Shown: positions 1-8,186 of the stretch, in pieces
Layout: every line of letters starts with the position of its first letter
How positions within the stretch are numbered: the stretch's first letter is position 1
Assembly (NCBI RefSeq): GCF_902826555.1
Contig: NZ_CADEFI010000001.1
Coordinates: forward strand, 227,208-291,207
Reading direction: 5' to 3'
DNA from: an uncultured Hyphomicrobium sp.
GTDB lineage: Bacteria; Pseudomonadota; Alphaproteobacteria; Rhizobiales; Hyphomicrobiaceae
DNA: 64,000 bases
The notes under the pieces: generated by a model
Told to the model about the DNA's origin: nothing
Seen by the model: the letters and a program-made list of their open reading frames with translations, nothing else
Database searches by the model: none
Made by a program: the position numbers and the translations under genes

Positions 1-1211
1 ACGCGTCCCGGATTGTCGAAGCGGCGGCGGGTGCGCTTGTCAGCGACGAGCTCGATGGCGCCCATCATGCCGACGGATCGCACCTCGCCGACGAGCGGGT
101 GGTCCTTGAACTTGGCCAGCATCCTGGCCATGGCCGGTCCGCCGTGGTCGGCGACGCGTGCCACCAGCTTTTCGCGTTCCATGATCTCGATGTTCTTCAA
201 CGCGACGGCACAGGCGACGGGGTGACCCGAGAACGTGTAGCCGTGATTGAAATCGTCGTCGTGTCCCATCAGGGCGTCGACGATCTTGTCATCGATCAGA
301 ATGCCGGAGAGAGGCAAGTAGCCCGACGTCACGGCCTTGGCGAAGGTGATGATGTTGGGTTTGAGCCCATAGTAGTCCGAGGCGAACCAAGTGCCGAGGC
401 GGCCGAAGCCGGTGATGACCTCGTCGGCCAGGAACAGAATGCCGTACTTGTCGATGATGCGCTGAACTTCCGGCCAGTAGGAGTCGGGCGCGATCTTCAC
501 GCCTCCCGCGCCCTGCACCGGCTCGCCGGCAAAGGCGGCGACGTTCTCGGGGCCGATGGCGAGGATCTCGTCCTCGAGCGCTTTGGCGGCGCGCAGTCCG
601 AATGCCTCGGGGGTCTCGCCGTCGCGGCTCTCGCCGAACCAATACGGATCCATGACGTGGCGGAAGCCGTCATAGACCGGATAGCTGTGCTTGTGGACGT
701 GCGACATGCCGCCCATGGAGCCCGCGGCGATGGTCGAGCCGTGGTAGGCGTTCTTGCGCGAGATGATGATGTGGCGCTGGGGCTGGCCCTTGAGCGCCCA
801 ATAATGGCGGATCAGCCGGATGGCGGTGTCGTTCGATTCCGACCCGGATGAGCCGTAGAACACCTGATTGATATGCGGGGGGGTGATCTCCGCGAGCTTC
901 TTCGAGAGGGCGATCACGGGTGGATGCGTGGTCTTGAAGAAGGTGTTGTAGAACGGCAGCTCGAGCATCTGATCGCGCGCAGCGTCTGCCAGCTCGGCGC
1001 GGCCGTAGCCGACGTTGGTGGTCCAGAGGCCAGCCATGCCGTCCAGAATGCGGTGACCTTCGCTGTCCCAGATGTAGGGACCATCCCCTTTGACGATCAC
1101 GCGCGCGCCGGACGCGCGCAGCGACTTGTGATCGGTGAACGGGTGCAGGTGATGCAGGGCGTCGAGATCCCGCCATTCGGTGGTGCTGTTCTTGAGCTTG
1201 GCGTTCGACAT
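1..1211 (-). CDS. Class III PLP aminotransferase, putrescine/polyamine type (3' end beyond window)
   Basis: Probable cytosolic PLP-dependent transaminase that uses putrescine or a related omega-amine with pyruvate or 2-oxoglutarate. About 403 codons are visible and the C-terminus runs off the left edge. The N-terminus fits the SpuC/omega-transaminase family (DLDALHHLHPFTDH, then IVKGDGPYIWDSEG). PLP residues are visible: SSGSESNDTA near 121-130, Asp263 in LADEVITGFG, and the Schiff-base Lys292 in FAKAVTSGY. The ATG at 1211 has a GGAGGAG ribosome site six bases upstream. It is the last visible gene of the leftward puuA arm, which supports polyamine use. Beta-alanine or GABA transaminase activity cannot be excluded from sequence alone. 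Confidence 0.9.
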   Translation of the reverse strand, partial: MSNAKLKNSTTEWRDLDALHHLHPFTDHKSLRASGARVIVKGDGPYIWDSEGHRILDGMAGLWTTNVGYGRAELADAARDQMLELPFYNTFFKTTHPPVIALSKKLAEITPPHINQVFYGSSGSESNDTAIRLIRHYWALKGQPQRHIIISRKNAYHGSTIAAGSMGGMSHVHKHSYPVYDGFRHVMDPYWFGESRDGETPEAFGLRAAKALEDEILAIGPENVAAFAGEPVQGAGGVKIAPDSYWPEVQRIIDKYGILFLADEVITGFGRLGTWFASDYYGLKPNIITFAKAVTSGYLPLSGILIDDKIVDALMGHDDDFNHGYTFSGHPVACAVALKNIEIMEREKLVARVADHGGPAMARMLAKFKDHPLVGEVRSVGMMGAIELVADKRTRRRFDNPGR

Positions 1212-1305
1212 GGGACTCCTCCAGTGCGCGTCGTGGGGGGTCGGGGATGCGCTTCGGGCGTTGATGGCCCCGACGTTCAATGCAGTGCGGCGGCCGAGCG
1301 TGGGC

Positions 1306-1398
1306 TCAGGCGGCAATCGGGGGCGTGAAGCCAATGCGCGCGCAGAGCTCGAGGAGCTCCGTCTTGCGCGTCTTCGGTGGCTGTTCGACGGGTATCAC
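1306..1398 (-). CDS. Possible 30-residue protein between puuA and the aminotransferase gene
   Basis: A GTG-started frame of 30 codons ending in TGA, 15 bases after the puuA stop and in the same phase. A GAGGAA ribosome-site-like sequence lies six bases before the GTG. The peptide (start VIPVEQPPKTRK, end ARIGFTPPIAA) has ordinary high-GC codon use. It has no signal peptide or membrane segment. It could be a real small protein co-translated with PuuA, a remnant of a longer PuuA C-terminus, or chance. I do not recognise it. Confidence 0.3.
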   Translation of the reverse strand: MIPVEQPPKTRKTELLELCARIGFTPPIAA

Positions 1399-1413
1399 GC
1401 TCGGTTCCTCGAT

Positions 1414-2817
1414 TCAGACGCTGAGCAGCAGATGCTCGCGCTCCCAGGGACTGATGACGCGCATGAACTCCTCGAATTCGCTGCGCTTCAGCGAGAGATA
1501 GACATGCGAGAAGCGCTTGCCCAGGATTTCGTGCAGCTCGGTCGACTCCTCAAAGTCAGTCAGCGCCTCCAAGAGGCCGCGCGGGAGCTGATGGTCATTG
1601 CGGTAGGCGTTGCCAATCACGGCTTGGCGCGGCTCGAGGCCTAACTTGATGCCGAGGTAGCCGCAGGCGAGGCTGGCGGCGAGGGCGAGATAGGGGTTGG
1701 CGTCGGAGCCCGCGAGGCGGTTCTCGATGCGGCGGGCGGATGATGGCGAGAACGGAATGCGCAAGCCCGCGGATCGATTGTCGTGGCCCCATTCGACGTT
1801 GATCGGCGCGGCGCCGCCGGGCACCAGCCGGCGATAGGAGTTCACGTAAGGCGCGAGGAGGCAGGTGGCGGCCGGCAGGAAGCGCTGCTGGCCGGCGAGG
1901 AACTGATAGAAGACCTTGCTCGGGCCGCCGGTCTCATCGGTGAAAATGTTGCGGCCGGTCTTAGCGTCCACCACGCTTTGATGGATGTGCATGGCGCTGC
2001 CCGGCTCGTTGGCGAGGGGCTTGGCCATGAAGGTGGCGTAGCAGTTGTGCGTGAACGCCGCCTCGCGGATCGTGCGCTTGAACAGGAACACTTGGTCGGC
2101 CAGATCGACCGGATCGCCGTGCAGGAGATTGATCTCGAGCTGGGCGGCGCCGCCTTCCTGGATGATGGTGTCGATCTTCAGATATTGGCGCTCCGCGTAC
2201 TCGTACACGTCATCGACGATCTTGTCGTACTCGTCGACGGCACCGAGGCTGTAGGCCTGGCGCCCGGCGCCGGCGCGGCCCGATCGGCCCGTCGGCGGTT
2301 CCAGCGGATAGTCGGGATCGGGGTTGGTCTTGGTGAGATAGAATTCGAGCTCCGGCGCGACGACCGGAAGCCATCCTTCCTTGTCGAAGAGGGCGAGCAC
2401 GCGCTTCAAGACGGAGCGAGGAGCGATCTCGACCGGCTCGCCGTTCTGCCAGGTGGCGTCGTGAATGACCTGTGCCGTCGGGCTCGAGGCCCAAGGGGCC
2501 GGGCGGATGGTCGAAAGATCCGGCACCATCAGCAGGTCGCTCTCGGCATAGAGCTCCTGTGCGCCTTCCTCGAAGCCGACGTAGTCGCCGGTGATGGTTT
2601 GATGGAAGATCGAGATCGGGAGGTGCACCGGATCGAGCTTGACGAACTTCTCGGCCGGCATGGTCTTGCCGCGCGCGACGCCGGCGATGTCGGGGACGGC
2701 GCAGTCGACCTCTTCGATGCGATGATGCTGAAGCCAAGAGCGCAGGGTTTCAGGCTCCGTTCCGACGGTGAAGGATTCACCGGTGAGACTGGCCATCGCT
2801 CCATTGTCGGCTGACAT
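1414..2817 (-). CDS. puuA: Gamma-glutamylputrescine synthetase (glutamine synthetase family)
   Basis: ATP-dependent ligase joining glutamate to putrescine (or another monoamine), the first step of the glutamylated polyamine pathway in the cytosol. At 467 residues it is close to E. coli PuuA. Glutamine-synthetase signatures are visible: the metal-binding APELEFYL stretch, GGAAQLEINLLHGDP, GSAMHIHQSV with the active-site His, and NVEWGHDNRSAGLRIPFS. I chose the ATG at 2817 because AGGTGG sits just upstream. A longer frame to 2988 would add a basic, unconserved leader and cross the operator palindrome. Transcription leftward, together with the aminotransferase, from a promoter near the palindrome at 2960 is likely. 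Confidence 0.92.
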   Translation of the reverse strand: MSADNGAMASLTGESFTVGTEPETLRSWLQHHRIEEVDCAVPDIAGVARGKTMPAEKFVKLDPVHLPISIFHQTITGDYVGFEEGAQELYAESDLLMVPDLSTIRPAPWASSPTAQVIHDATWQNGEPVEIAPRSVLKRVLALFDKEGWLPVVAPELEFYLTKTNPDPDYPLEPPTGRSGRAGAGRQAYSLGAVDEYDKIVDDVYEYAERQYLKIDTIIQEGGAAQLEINLLHGDPVDLADQVFLFKRTIREAAFTHNCYATFMAKPLANEPGSAMHIHQSVVDAKTGRNIFTDETGGPSKVFYQFLAGQQRFLPAATCLLAPYVNSYRRLVPGGAAPINVEWGHDNRSAGLRIPFSPSSARRIENRLAGSDANPYLALAASLACGYLGIKLGLEPRQAVIGNAYRNDHQLPRGLLEALTDFEESTELHEILGKRFSHVYLSLKRSEFEEFMRVISPWEREHLLLSV

Positions 2818-2959
2818 GATCCACCTTGCTCGTGCGGGCTGGTTGCTGCGGGCGCTTCGTTTTTTCAGGAAGCCGTCGCGCGCGCTGCCGTTCGACGACG
2901 CAGGGCGTCGTCTCAAGCGGGTCGCGCCGCCGGGATGCCCGGGGCATTGTTCGCCAATA

Positions 2960-2971
2960 TTGTGATCACAA
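2960..2971. promoter_or_regulatory. TTGTGATCACAA palindrome, candidate GntR operator for puuA
   Basis: A perfect 12-base palindrome 143 bases upstream of the puuA start. The 10-base core TGTGATCACA recurs at 3912-3921 on the other side of the gntR gene, ahead of potF. Paired identical palindromes around a GntR/FCD regulator gene are typical of that regulator's own operators. The assignment is inference. Confidence 0.6.
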
Positions 2972-2983
2972 AATGGGCGGAAA

Positions 2984-3020
2984 CTCAAGCGCCGGATCTT
3001 AACCCTTGAGGGGGCTTGAG
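2984..3020 (-). terminator. Possible weak terminator after gntR
   Basis: CTCAAGC and GCTTGAG form an inverted repeat with a 23-base loop that contains a second short dyad (CCTTGAGG). On the minus strand the repeat is followed by TTTCC. It lies 11 bases past the gntR stop. The stem is short and the loop long, so support is modest. Confidence 0.3.
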
Positions 3021-3030
3021 GTTCAAATCC

Positions 3031-3765
3031 TTAGTAGGCGCGCCTCAGTACGGATTCACCGATAAAGCTCATTCCTTGACTAACGTCGGCGGCGATGGCG
3101 GCGCGGAGCGCCTTGCGATCGTTGCGCTGCAGCGCGGCGATGGCGGCCTGATGCTGATCCTCGAGATCGGATGTGCCCCAGCGGTTGTACGCCATGCGCA
3201 TGAACGGTCCAAACTGGAGCCAAATGCTCTCGACGAGTGCCATCAACGTCTCGGCGCCCGCGCGTTCGTAGATGGCGAAATGAAAGCGGTAGTTGCTCTC
3301 CATGTAGCCGTGAATATCGCTCGTGGCCATAGCGCGATCGACGGATCTGTCATGTGCAGCAATCTGGCGGAGCTCTGCCGGCCCGATGTGATCCATGGCG
3401 CGTGCGGCCAGCTCGGGTTCGAGTGTTTTTCGCGCAAAAACAATCTGTTCGAAGGTCGCTTGCGTCATCAGGGGGACGAGAACGCGACGATTGTCCTGCA
3501 TCTTGAGCGCTCGCTCGGCAATGAGGCGGCGAACTGCCTCGCGAATGGGCATCGGGCTCACGCCCATGTCCTCGGCGAGCCCGCGCAACGTGACGGCGCT
3601 GCCGGGCAGGAAGCCGCCGAACAGAATGCGATTGCGCAATCCACGATACACGCTCTCGTGCGTGGTTACCGCGATGTCGCTCTTCACGGGAAGCGGCTTG
3701 CGGATGATCGCTTTCGGCCGTGACGGCGGGGTTTTCACGCTGTCCGCCCTATGACGTTCGCGCAT
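3031..3765 (-). CDS. GntR-family transcriptional regulator with FCD domain
   Basis: DNA-binding regulator of 244 residues. A winged helix lies at about residues 30-95, with helix-turn-helix VTLRGLAEDMGVSPMPIREAVRRL. An all-helical FCD ligand domain follows, with ESNYRFHFAIYERAG carrying the usual metal/ligand histidine region. It sits between the leftward puuA arm and the rightward potFGHI-puuB arm, with a TGTGATCACA palindrome at each side. It is therefore probably a repressor relieved by a polyamine or pathway intermediate. The ATG at 3765 has a weak ribosome site; a GTG at 3738 preceded by AGGG is a plausible alternative that would shorten only the disordered leader. Confidence 0.88.
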   Translation of the reverse strand: MRERHRADSVKTPPSRPKAIIRKPLPVKSDIAVTTHESVYRGLRNRILFGGFLPGSAVTLRGLAEDMGVSPMPIREAVRRLIAERALKMQDNRRVLVPLMTQATFEQIVFARKTLEPELAARAMDHIGPAELRQIAAHDRSVDRAMATSDIHGYMESNYRFHFAIYERAGAETLMALVESIWLQFGPFMRMAYNRWGTSDLEDQHQAAIAALQRNDRKALRAAIAADVSQGMSFIGESVLRRAY

Positions 3766-3911
3766 TGATTTTGCTACGTCCTCACGCTCAGGCGCCTTCG
3801 GTTGCGCATTCGAAAATCGCGTCCTATCCGTCGTTTTCCGCCGGGGATCGCCGCCGTTGGTGGCGGGTTTCGCGGACGTGCCTCAACGAAAGACTTGTAG
3901 CGCGCGAATAA

Positions 3912-3921
3912 TGTGATCACA
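3912..3921. promoter_or_regulatory. TGTGATCACA palindrome, candidate operator for potFGHI (and gntR)
   Basis: Second copy of the 10-base core seen at 2961-2970. It lies 75 bases upstream of the potF start and about 147 bases upstream of the gntR start, so one site could serve both directions. A TTGTAG hexamer at 3895-3900 would place a -10 element over the palindrome at standard spacing, which would suit repression. Promoter placement is inference. Confidence 0.6.
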
Positions 3922-3995
3922 ATGGGGAGTGTTGGGCCCGGCGCAAAGGGGTGCTCGGCCTTGTTCCGTTTATCGCTCCCTTGGGAGGTAGCCGA

Positions 3996-5105
3996 ATGAC
4001 TTATTCCGGAAATAAGCGTGGGACCCTCGCGGGCTCCTTGACGCTGGCAACCATGCTCGCCTGTGGCGTGGCCATGGCCGATCAAAAGGAGGTCCGGGTC
4101 TATAACTGGTCCGACTACATCGACGAGGAAATCCTCACCGAGTTCACGAAAGAGACCGGCATCAAAGTGGTCTACGACGTGTTCGACAGCAACGAAATCC
4201 TCGAGACGAAGTTGCTCGCCGGCGGCAGCGGCTACGACGTCGTGGTGCCGACGGGACAGTTCCTCGCCCGCCAGATCCAGGCCGGCGTTTTCCAGAAGCT
4301 CGACAAGTCCAAGCTGCCGAACATTTCGAACATGTGGCCGGAAGTTTCCAACCGTGTCGCCGTGTATGATCCCGGCAACGAGTATGCCGTCGACTACATG
4401 TGGGGCACGACGGGCCTCGGTTACAACGAGGCGAAGATCAAGGAGCGGCTGCCGGACGTTCCGACCGACTCGTTCGATCTGCTCTTCAAGCCCGAGAACG
4501 CCGCGAAGCTGAAAGATTGCGGCATCATGGTTCTCGATTCCGCGACCGACGTGCTGCCCGTCATCCTGCAGTATCTCGGGCTCGATCCCAACAGCAAGGC
4601 ACAGGCCGATCTCGAGAAGGCGGCGGCCGTGCTCGAGGCGATCCGCCCGAACATCCAGAAGTTCCATTCGTCGGAGTACATCAACGCGCTTGCGAACGGC
4701 GATATCTGCATCGCTTTCGGCTGGTCGGGTGACATCCTGCAGGCTGCAAGCCGCGCGGAAGAGGCGAAGAACGGCCATACGATCCACTACTCGCTGCCGA
4801 AAGAGGGCACGCAGATGTGGTTCGACATGCTGGCTGTTCCGAAGGACGCGCCGCACGTCGAGGAAGCTCACGCATTCATCAACTTCCTGATGAAGCCAGA
4901 GGTGATCGCGAAGGCCTCCAACTACATCAGCTACGCGAACGGAAATCTCGCCTCGCAAAAATTCATCGACGAGTCGATCTTGAAGGACGGGGCGATCTAT
5001 CCGGATGAGGCAACACTCAAGAAGCTCTTCGTGCTGCTGCCCTACGACGCCAAGACACAACGCTCAGTGACGCGCTTGTGGACGAAGATCGTCACAGGCC
5101 AGTAG
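3996..5105 (+). CDS. potF: Putrescine/spermidine ABC transporter, periplasmic binding protein
   Basis: Periplasmic polyamine-binding protein feeding PotG-PotH-PotI, 369 residues. The N-terminus is a signal peptide ending near AMADQ. The mature protein opens with VRVYNWSDYIDEE, the hallmark of the PotD/PotF family. Further family segments include YDVVVPTGQFLARQIQAG, YMWGTTGLGYN and DICIAFGWSGD. I chose the ATG at 3996 because GGGAGG lies seven bases upstream; an upstream in-frame start at 3951 lacks this and would misplace the signal peptide. It is the first gene of the rightward arm and is followed by a strong hairpin, a common arrangement for making excess binding protein over membrane parts. 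Confidence 0.94.
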   Translation: MTYSGNKRGTLAGSLTLATMLACGVAMADQKEVRVYNWSDYIDEEILTEFTKETGIKVVYDVFDSNEILETKLLAGGSGYDVVVPTGQFLARQIQAGVFQKLDKSKLPNISNMWPEVSNRVAVYDPGNEYAVDYMWGTTGLGYNEAKIKERLPDVPTDSFDLLFKPENAAKLKDCGIMVLDSATDVLPVILQYLGLDPNSKAQADLEKAAAVLEAIRPNIQKFHSSEYINALANGDICIAFGWSGDILQAASRAEEAKNGHTIHYSLPKEGTQMWFDMLAVPKDAPHVEEAHAFINFLMKPEVIAKASNYISYANGNLASQKFIDESILKDGAIYPDEATLKKLFVLLPYDAKTQRSVTRLWTKIVTGQ

Positions 5106-5115
5106 AAAAAGTCAG

Positions 5116-5150
5116 CCGCGCCCGAGGCTCCTCGGGCGCGGTTCTTCTTT
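5116..5150 (+). terminator. Strong hairpin with pyrimidine tail between potF and potG
   Basis: CCGCGCCCGAGG pairs perfectly with CCTCGGGCGCGG (5116-5127 with 5130-5141), followed by TTCTTCTTT. It lies 10 bases after the potF stop and 53 before potG. It could end part of the transcripts or protect the potF message from 3' decay, either of which would raise PotF over PotGHI. Confidence 0.7.
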
Positions 5151-5202
5151 CAACAGCGGACTCGCGGCGCGCGCGAGGCAAGGCAAACGAAGGATCGACA
5201 TC

Positions 5203-6393
5203 ATGAGTGGAGCCACAGTGCAAAGCGCAACGCCGGCGCAGCCGAAGAGTCCGCTTCGGACGGCCGCTCCCCAGTCGGGCTTTGCGCCGTGGAAGGATCC
5301 TTCGAAGGCGCCCATCGTGCGCTTCGAGAACGTGGTGAAGCGCTTCGGCGACTTCGTCGCGGTCAAGGACTGTACGCTCGACATCTACGAACGAGAGTTC
5401 TTCGCTCTCCTGGGTCCGTCGGGATGCGGAAAAACGACGCTTCTACGCATGCTCGCGGGGTTCGAGAAGCCGACCAGCGGGCGCATACTCGTCGCGGGTC
5501 AGGACATCACGGAGCTGGCGCCCTACGAGCGTCCGGTGAACATGATGTTCCAGTCGTACGCGCTGTTTCCGCACATGACCGTCGAGCAGAACATCGGCTT
5601 CGGCCTCCGGCAGGACGGCATGCCGAAGGACCAGATCGCCACGCGCGTGGACGAGGTCATGGCGTTGCTCGAACTCGGCAGGTTCGGCAAGCGCAAGCCA
5701 CATCAGCTTTCGGGCGGCCAGCAGCAGCGCGTCGCACTTGCGCGCGCAATCGCAAAAAAGCCGCGTATCGTGCTGCTCGATGAGCCGCTCGGCGCGCTCG
5801 ACAAACGGCTCAGGCAAACGGCTCAGTTCGAGCTGATGGGCATTCAGGAGCGCACCGGCACGACCTTCATCATCGTCACGCACGATCAGGAAGAAGCGAT
5901 GACGGTGTCGTCGCGCATCGCAGTCATGGATCACGGCGAGTTCGTGCAGATCGCGACGCCGGGCGATATCTACGAGGCGCCGAATTCGCGTTACGTCGCA
6001 AACTTCATCGGCGACGTGAATCTTTTCGAAGGCAAGGTCGTCAGTATTTCCGGCGGGTTTGCGGAGATCGATTGGGGTCCCGGGCTCGCACGCTTCAAAT
6101 CGGTGGCGCCGGAGGGATGCACGGGCGATCAGCAGGTCTGGCTCGCGCTCAGACCGGAGAAGATCCACATCGATCTCGATAAGCCGACCGATACCAGCAA
6201 CACGATTCCGGGCAAGGTCGTCGACGTCGGATATCTCGGCTCGATCTCTCACTATCACGTGGAGCTCGCGAACGGGCAGCGGGTGAAGGCGTTGCGGACG
6301 AACTCGTCGCGCACAGTCGACAGGCCCATCAGCTGGGAAGACAAGGTCTGGCTGCAGTGGCCGGCGGAAACCGGCATCGTGCTCACCCGCTAG
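5203..6393 (+). CDS. potG: Polyamine ABC transporter ATP-binding protein
   Basis: Cytoplasmic ATPase of the putrescine importer, 396 residues. Visible motifs are Walker A GPSGCGKTT (about 71-79), Q-loop in MMFQSYALFPH, signature LSGGQQQRVALARA, Walker B IVLLDEPLGALD and switch His in IIVTHDQEE. A C-terminal TOBE-type region follows, with VWLALRPEKIHID. The N-terminus has about 35 extra residues before the ATPase core, as in many PotG proteins. It is followed by potH after 23 bases. Confidence 0.94.
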   Translation: MSGATVQSATPAQPKSPLRTAAPQSGFAPWKDPSKAPIVRFENVVKRFGDFVAVKDCTLDIYEREFFALLGPSGCGKTTLLRMLAGFEKPTSGRILVAGQDITELAPYERPVNMMFQSYALFPHMTVEQNIGFGLRQDGMPKDQIATRVDEVMALLELGRFGKRKPHQLSGGQQQRVALARAIAKKPRIVLLDEPLGALDKRLRQTAQFELMGIQERTGTTFIIVTHDQEEAMTVSSRIAVMDHGEFVQIATPGDIYEAPNSRYVANFIGDVNLFEGKVVSISGGFAEIDWGPGLARFKSVAPEGCTGDQQVWLALRPEKIHIDLDKPTDTSNTIPGKVVDVGYLGSISHYHVELANGQRVKALRTNSSRTVDRPISWEDKVWLQWPAETGIVLTR

Positions 6394-6416
6394 ACCCTCA
6401 CATCCGGAGGAATCCC

Positions 6417-7295
6417 ATGCGCCGCTGGTTTGTGATCCTGGTGCCTTACCTTTGGCTCCTGGTCTTCTTTTTGATCCCGTTCTTCATCGTGTTCAAAATC
6501 TCGCTGTCGGATATCGCGACGGCGATCCCGCCGTACACGCCGACATTCAGCATCACCGATATCGGGGGGTTCTTCTCGCAGCTCGACTTCGAGAACTACA
6601 CGTTCATTTTTCAGGATTCGCTCTATATCGGCGCCTATTTCTCCGCGCTCAAGATCGCGTTTTTCTCGACCATCCTGACCCTGCTCATCGCCTATCCGAT
6701 CGCGTACGGCATGGCGCGGGCGCCCAGGGAGTGGCAGCCCACGCTCGTCATGCTGGTCATTCTTCCGTTCTGGACCTCGTTCCTGATCCGCGTCTACGCG
6801 TGGATCGGCATTCTGAAGAAGGAAGGTCTTCTCAACTTGTTCCTGATGAACCTCGGGCTCATCAGCGAGCCGCTCACCATCATGAACACGAACACGGCGG
6901 TCTATATCGGCATCGTCTATTCGTATTTGCCGTTCATGATCCTGCCGCTCTACGCTAGCCTAGAAAAGATCAACCCGGCGTTGCTCGAAGCCGCCGCCGA
7001 TCTCGGCTCTCCACCGTGGAAATCATTCTGGCAAGTGACCTTCCCGCTTTCGATTCCGGGCGTGCTCGCGGGTTGCTTCCTGGTCTTCATCCCGGCGACA
7101 GGCGAGTTCGTCATTCCGGATCTGCTCGGCGGCTCCGAGACTTTGATGATCGGCAAGACGCTCTGGAACGAGTTCTTCAACAATCGTGACTGGCCGGTGT
7201 CGTCGGCGGTGGCGGTGGTGCTGCTGCTCGTGCTCGTGGTGCCAATCGTCTTGTTCCAGCGCAACCAAGAAAAGCAGCGGGAGGCAGGGCGATGA
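6417..7295 (+). CDS. potH: Polyamine ABC transporter permease, first subunit
   Basis: Inner-membrane permease of 292 residues with about six hydrophobic helices, starting VILVPYLWLLVFFLIPFFIV. The EAA coupling loop is visible as EAAADLGSPPWKSFWQVTFP, followed by the LSIPGVLAGC helix. The ATG at 6417 has CCGGAGG six bases upstream; a longer frame overlapping potG is not needed. The gene overlaps potI by four bases (ATGA), so the two permease subunits are probably made in equal amounts by translational coupling. Confidence 0.94.
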   Translation: MRRWFVILVPYLWLLVFFLIPFFIVFKISLSDIATAIPPYTPTFSITDIGGFFSQLDFENYTFIFQDSLYIGAYFSALKIAFFSTILTLLIAYPIAYGMARAPREWQPTLVMLVILPFWTSFLIRVYAWIGILKKEGLLNLFLMNLGLISEPLTIMNTNTAVYIGIVYSYLPFMILPLYASLEKINPALLEAAADLGSPPWKSFWQVTFPLSIPGVLAGCFLVFIPATGEFVIPDLLGGSETLMIGKTLWNEFFNNRDWPVSSAVAVVLLLVLVVPIVLFQRNQEKQREAGR

Positions 7296-8113
7296 GACGC
7301 TTCAGCTGGTTCAACGCCACGTCTATCGCGCTCGGGTTCGCATTTCTCTACATCCCGATCCTGCTGCTCGTGATCTACAGCTTCAACGACTCGAAGCTGG
7401 TGACGGTGTGGGGCGGCTGGTCAACCCGATGGTATGGGGAACTGCTGCAGAACGAGGGTATTCTGAACGCGGCTTGGGTGACGCTGCGGGTCGCCATTGT
7501 CTCGTCGACGCTGGCGACCATTCTCGGCACCATGGCTGCCATCGTGCTCGTTCGCATGGGGCGCTTTCCGGGGCGTACTCTCTTCTCGGGGCTGATTTTC
7601 GCCCCGCTCGTCATGCCCGAGGTCATCACCGGCCTGTCGATGCTGCTGCTGTTCGTGGCCATGAATCTCGATCGCGGGTTCTGGACCGTGGTCATCGCGC
7701 ACGCCACGTTCTCGATGTGCTTTGCGGCCGTCGTCGTTCAGGCGCGGCTCTACGACTTCGATAAATCGGTCGAGGAAGCGGCGATGGACCTCGGTGCGAC
7801 GCCGCTCGATACGTTCCGGCAGGTAACGCTGCCGATCATCGCGCCCTCGGTCATATCCGCCTGGCTGTTGTCGTTCACGCTGTCGCTCGACGATCTCGTG
7901 ATCGCGAGCTTCGCGACCGGCCCCGGCGCCACGACACTGCCGATGAAGATCTACAGTCAGGTGCGTCTCGGCGTGACGCCCGAGATCAACGCCGTCTCGA
8001 CGATCATGATCGGGTTGGTGACCATCGGCGTGCTAGTGGCCTCGTACTCGACGAAACGCGCGAGCGAGCGGCAGGAGCGCGAGATGAAAGCCGTCGATGC
8101 CGGCGCAAAGTAA
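7292..8113 (+). CDS. potI: Polyamine ABC transporter permease, second subunit
   Basis: Second inner-membrane permease, 273 residues, with about six helices. The EAA loop reads EEAAMDLGATPLDTFRQVTLP, and the helix LSFTLSLDDLVIASF is typical of PotC/PotI. It begins within the potH stop codon (ATGA overlap) behind a GGGAGG ribosome site. Its C-terminal tail is charged (KRASERQEREMK). It completes the PotFGHI importer, which probably supplies putrescine to PuuA. Confidence 0.93.
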   Translation: MRRFSWFNATSIALGFAFLYIPILLLVIYSFNDSKLVTVWGGWSTRWYGELLQNEGILNAAWVTLRVAIVSSTLATILGTMAAIVLVRMGRFPGRTLFSGLIFAPLVMPEVITGLSMLLLFVAMNLDRGFWTVVIAHATFSMCFAAVVVQARLYDFDKSVEEAAMDLGATPLDTFRQVTLPIIAPSVISAWLLSFTLSLDDLVIASFATGPGATTLPMKIYSQVRLGVTPEINAVSTIMIGLVTIGVLVASYSTKRASERQEREMKAVDAGAK

Positions 8114-8122
8114 GCAACAGAA

Positions 8123-8171
8123 GGCGGATCGCAGAGAGTTCAATCGCATCTCGTAACTCGGGCGATCCGCC
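8123..8171 (+). other. Long stem-loop between potI and puuB
   Basis: GGCGGATCGC (8123-8132) pairs perfectly with GCGATCCGCC (8162-8171). Inside it, GAGTT and AACTC can extend the pairing. There is no T-run after it, so it looks less like a simple terminator and more like an RNA-processing or attenuation structure. It would separate expression of the transporter from puuB. Function is inference. Confidence 0.45.
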
Positions 8172-8186
8172 ACTAAATAATCCGTC

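Noticed and set aside
2818-2988. Longer N-terminus for PuuA
   Set aside because: The extension is basic, unconserved, and crosses the operator palindrome; the ATG at 2817 has a good ribosome site and normal family length.
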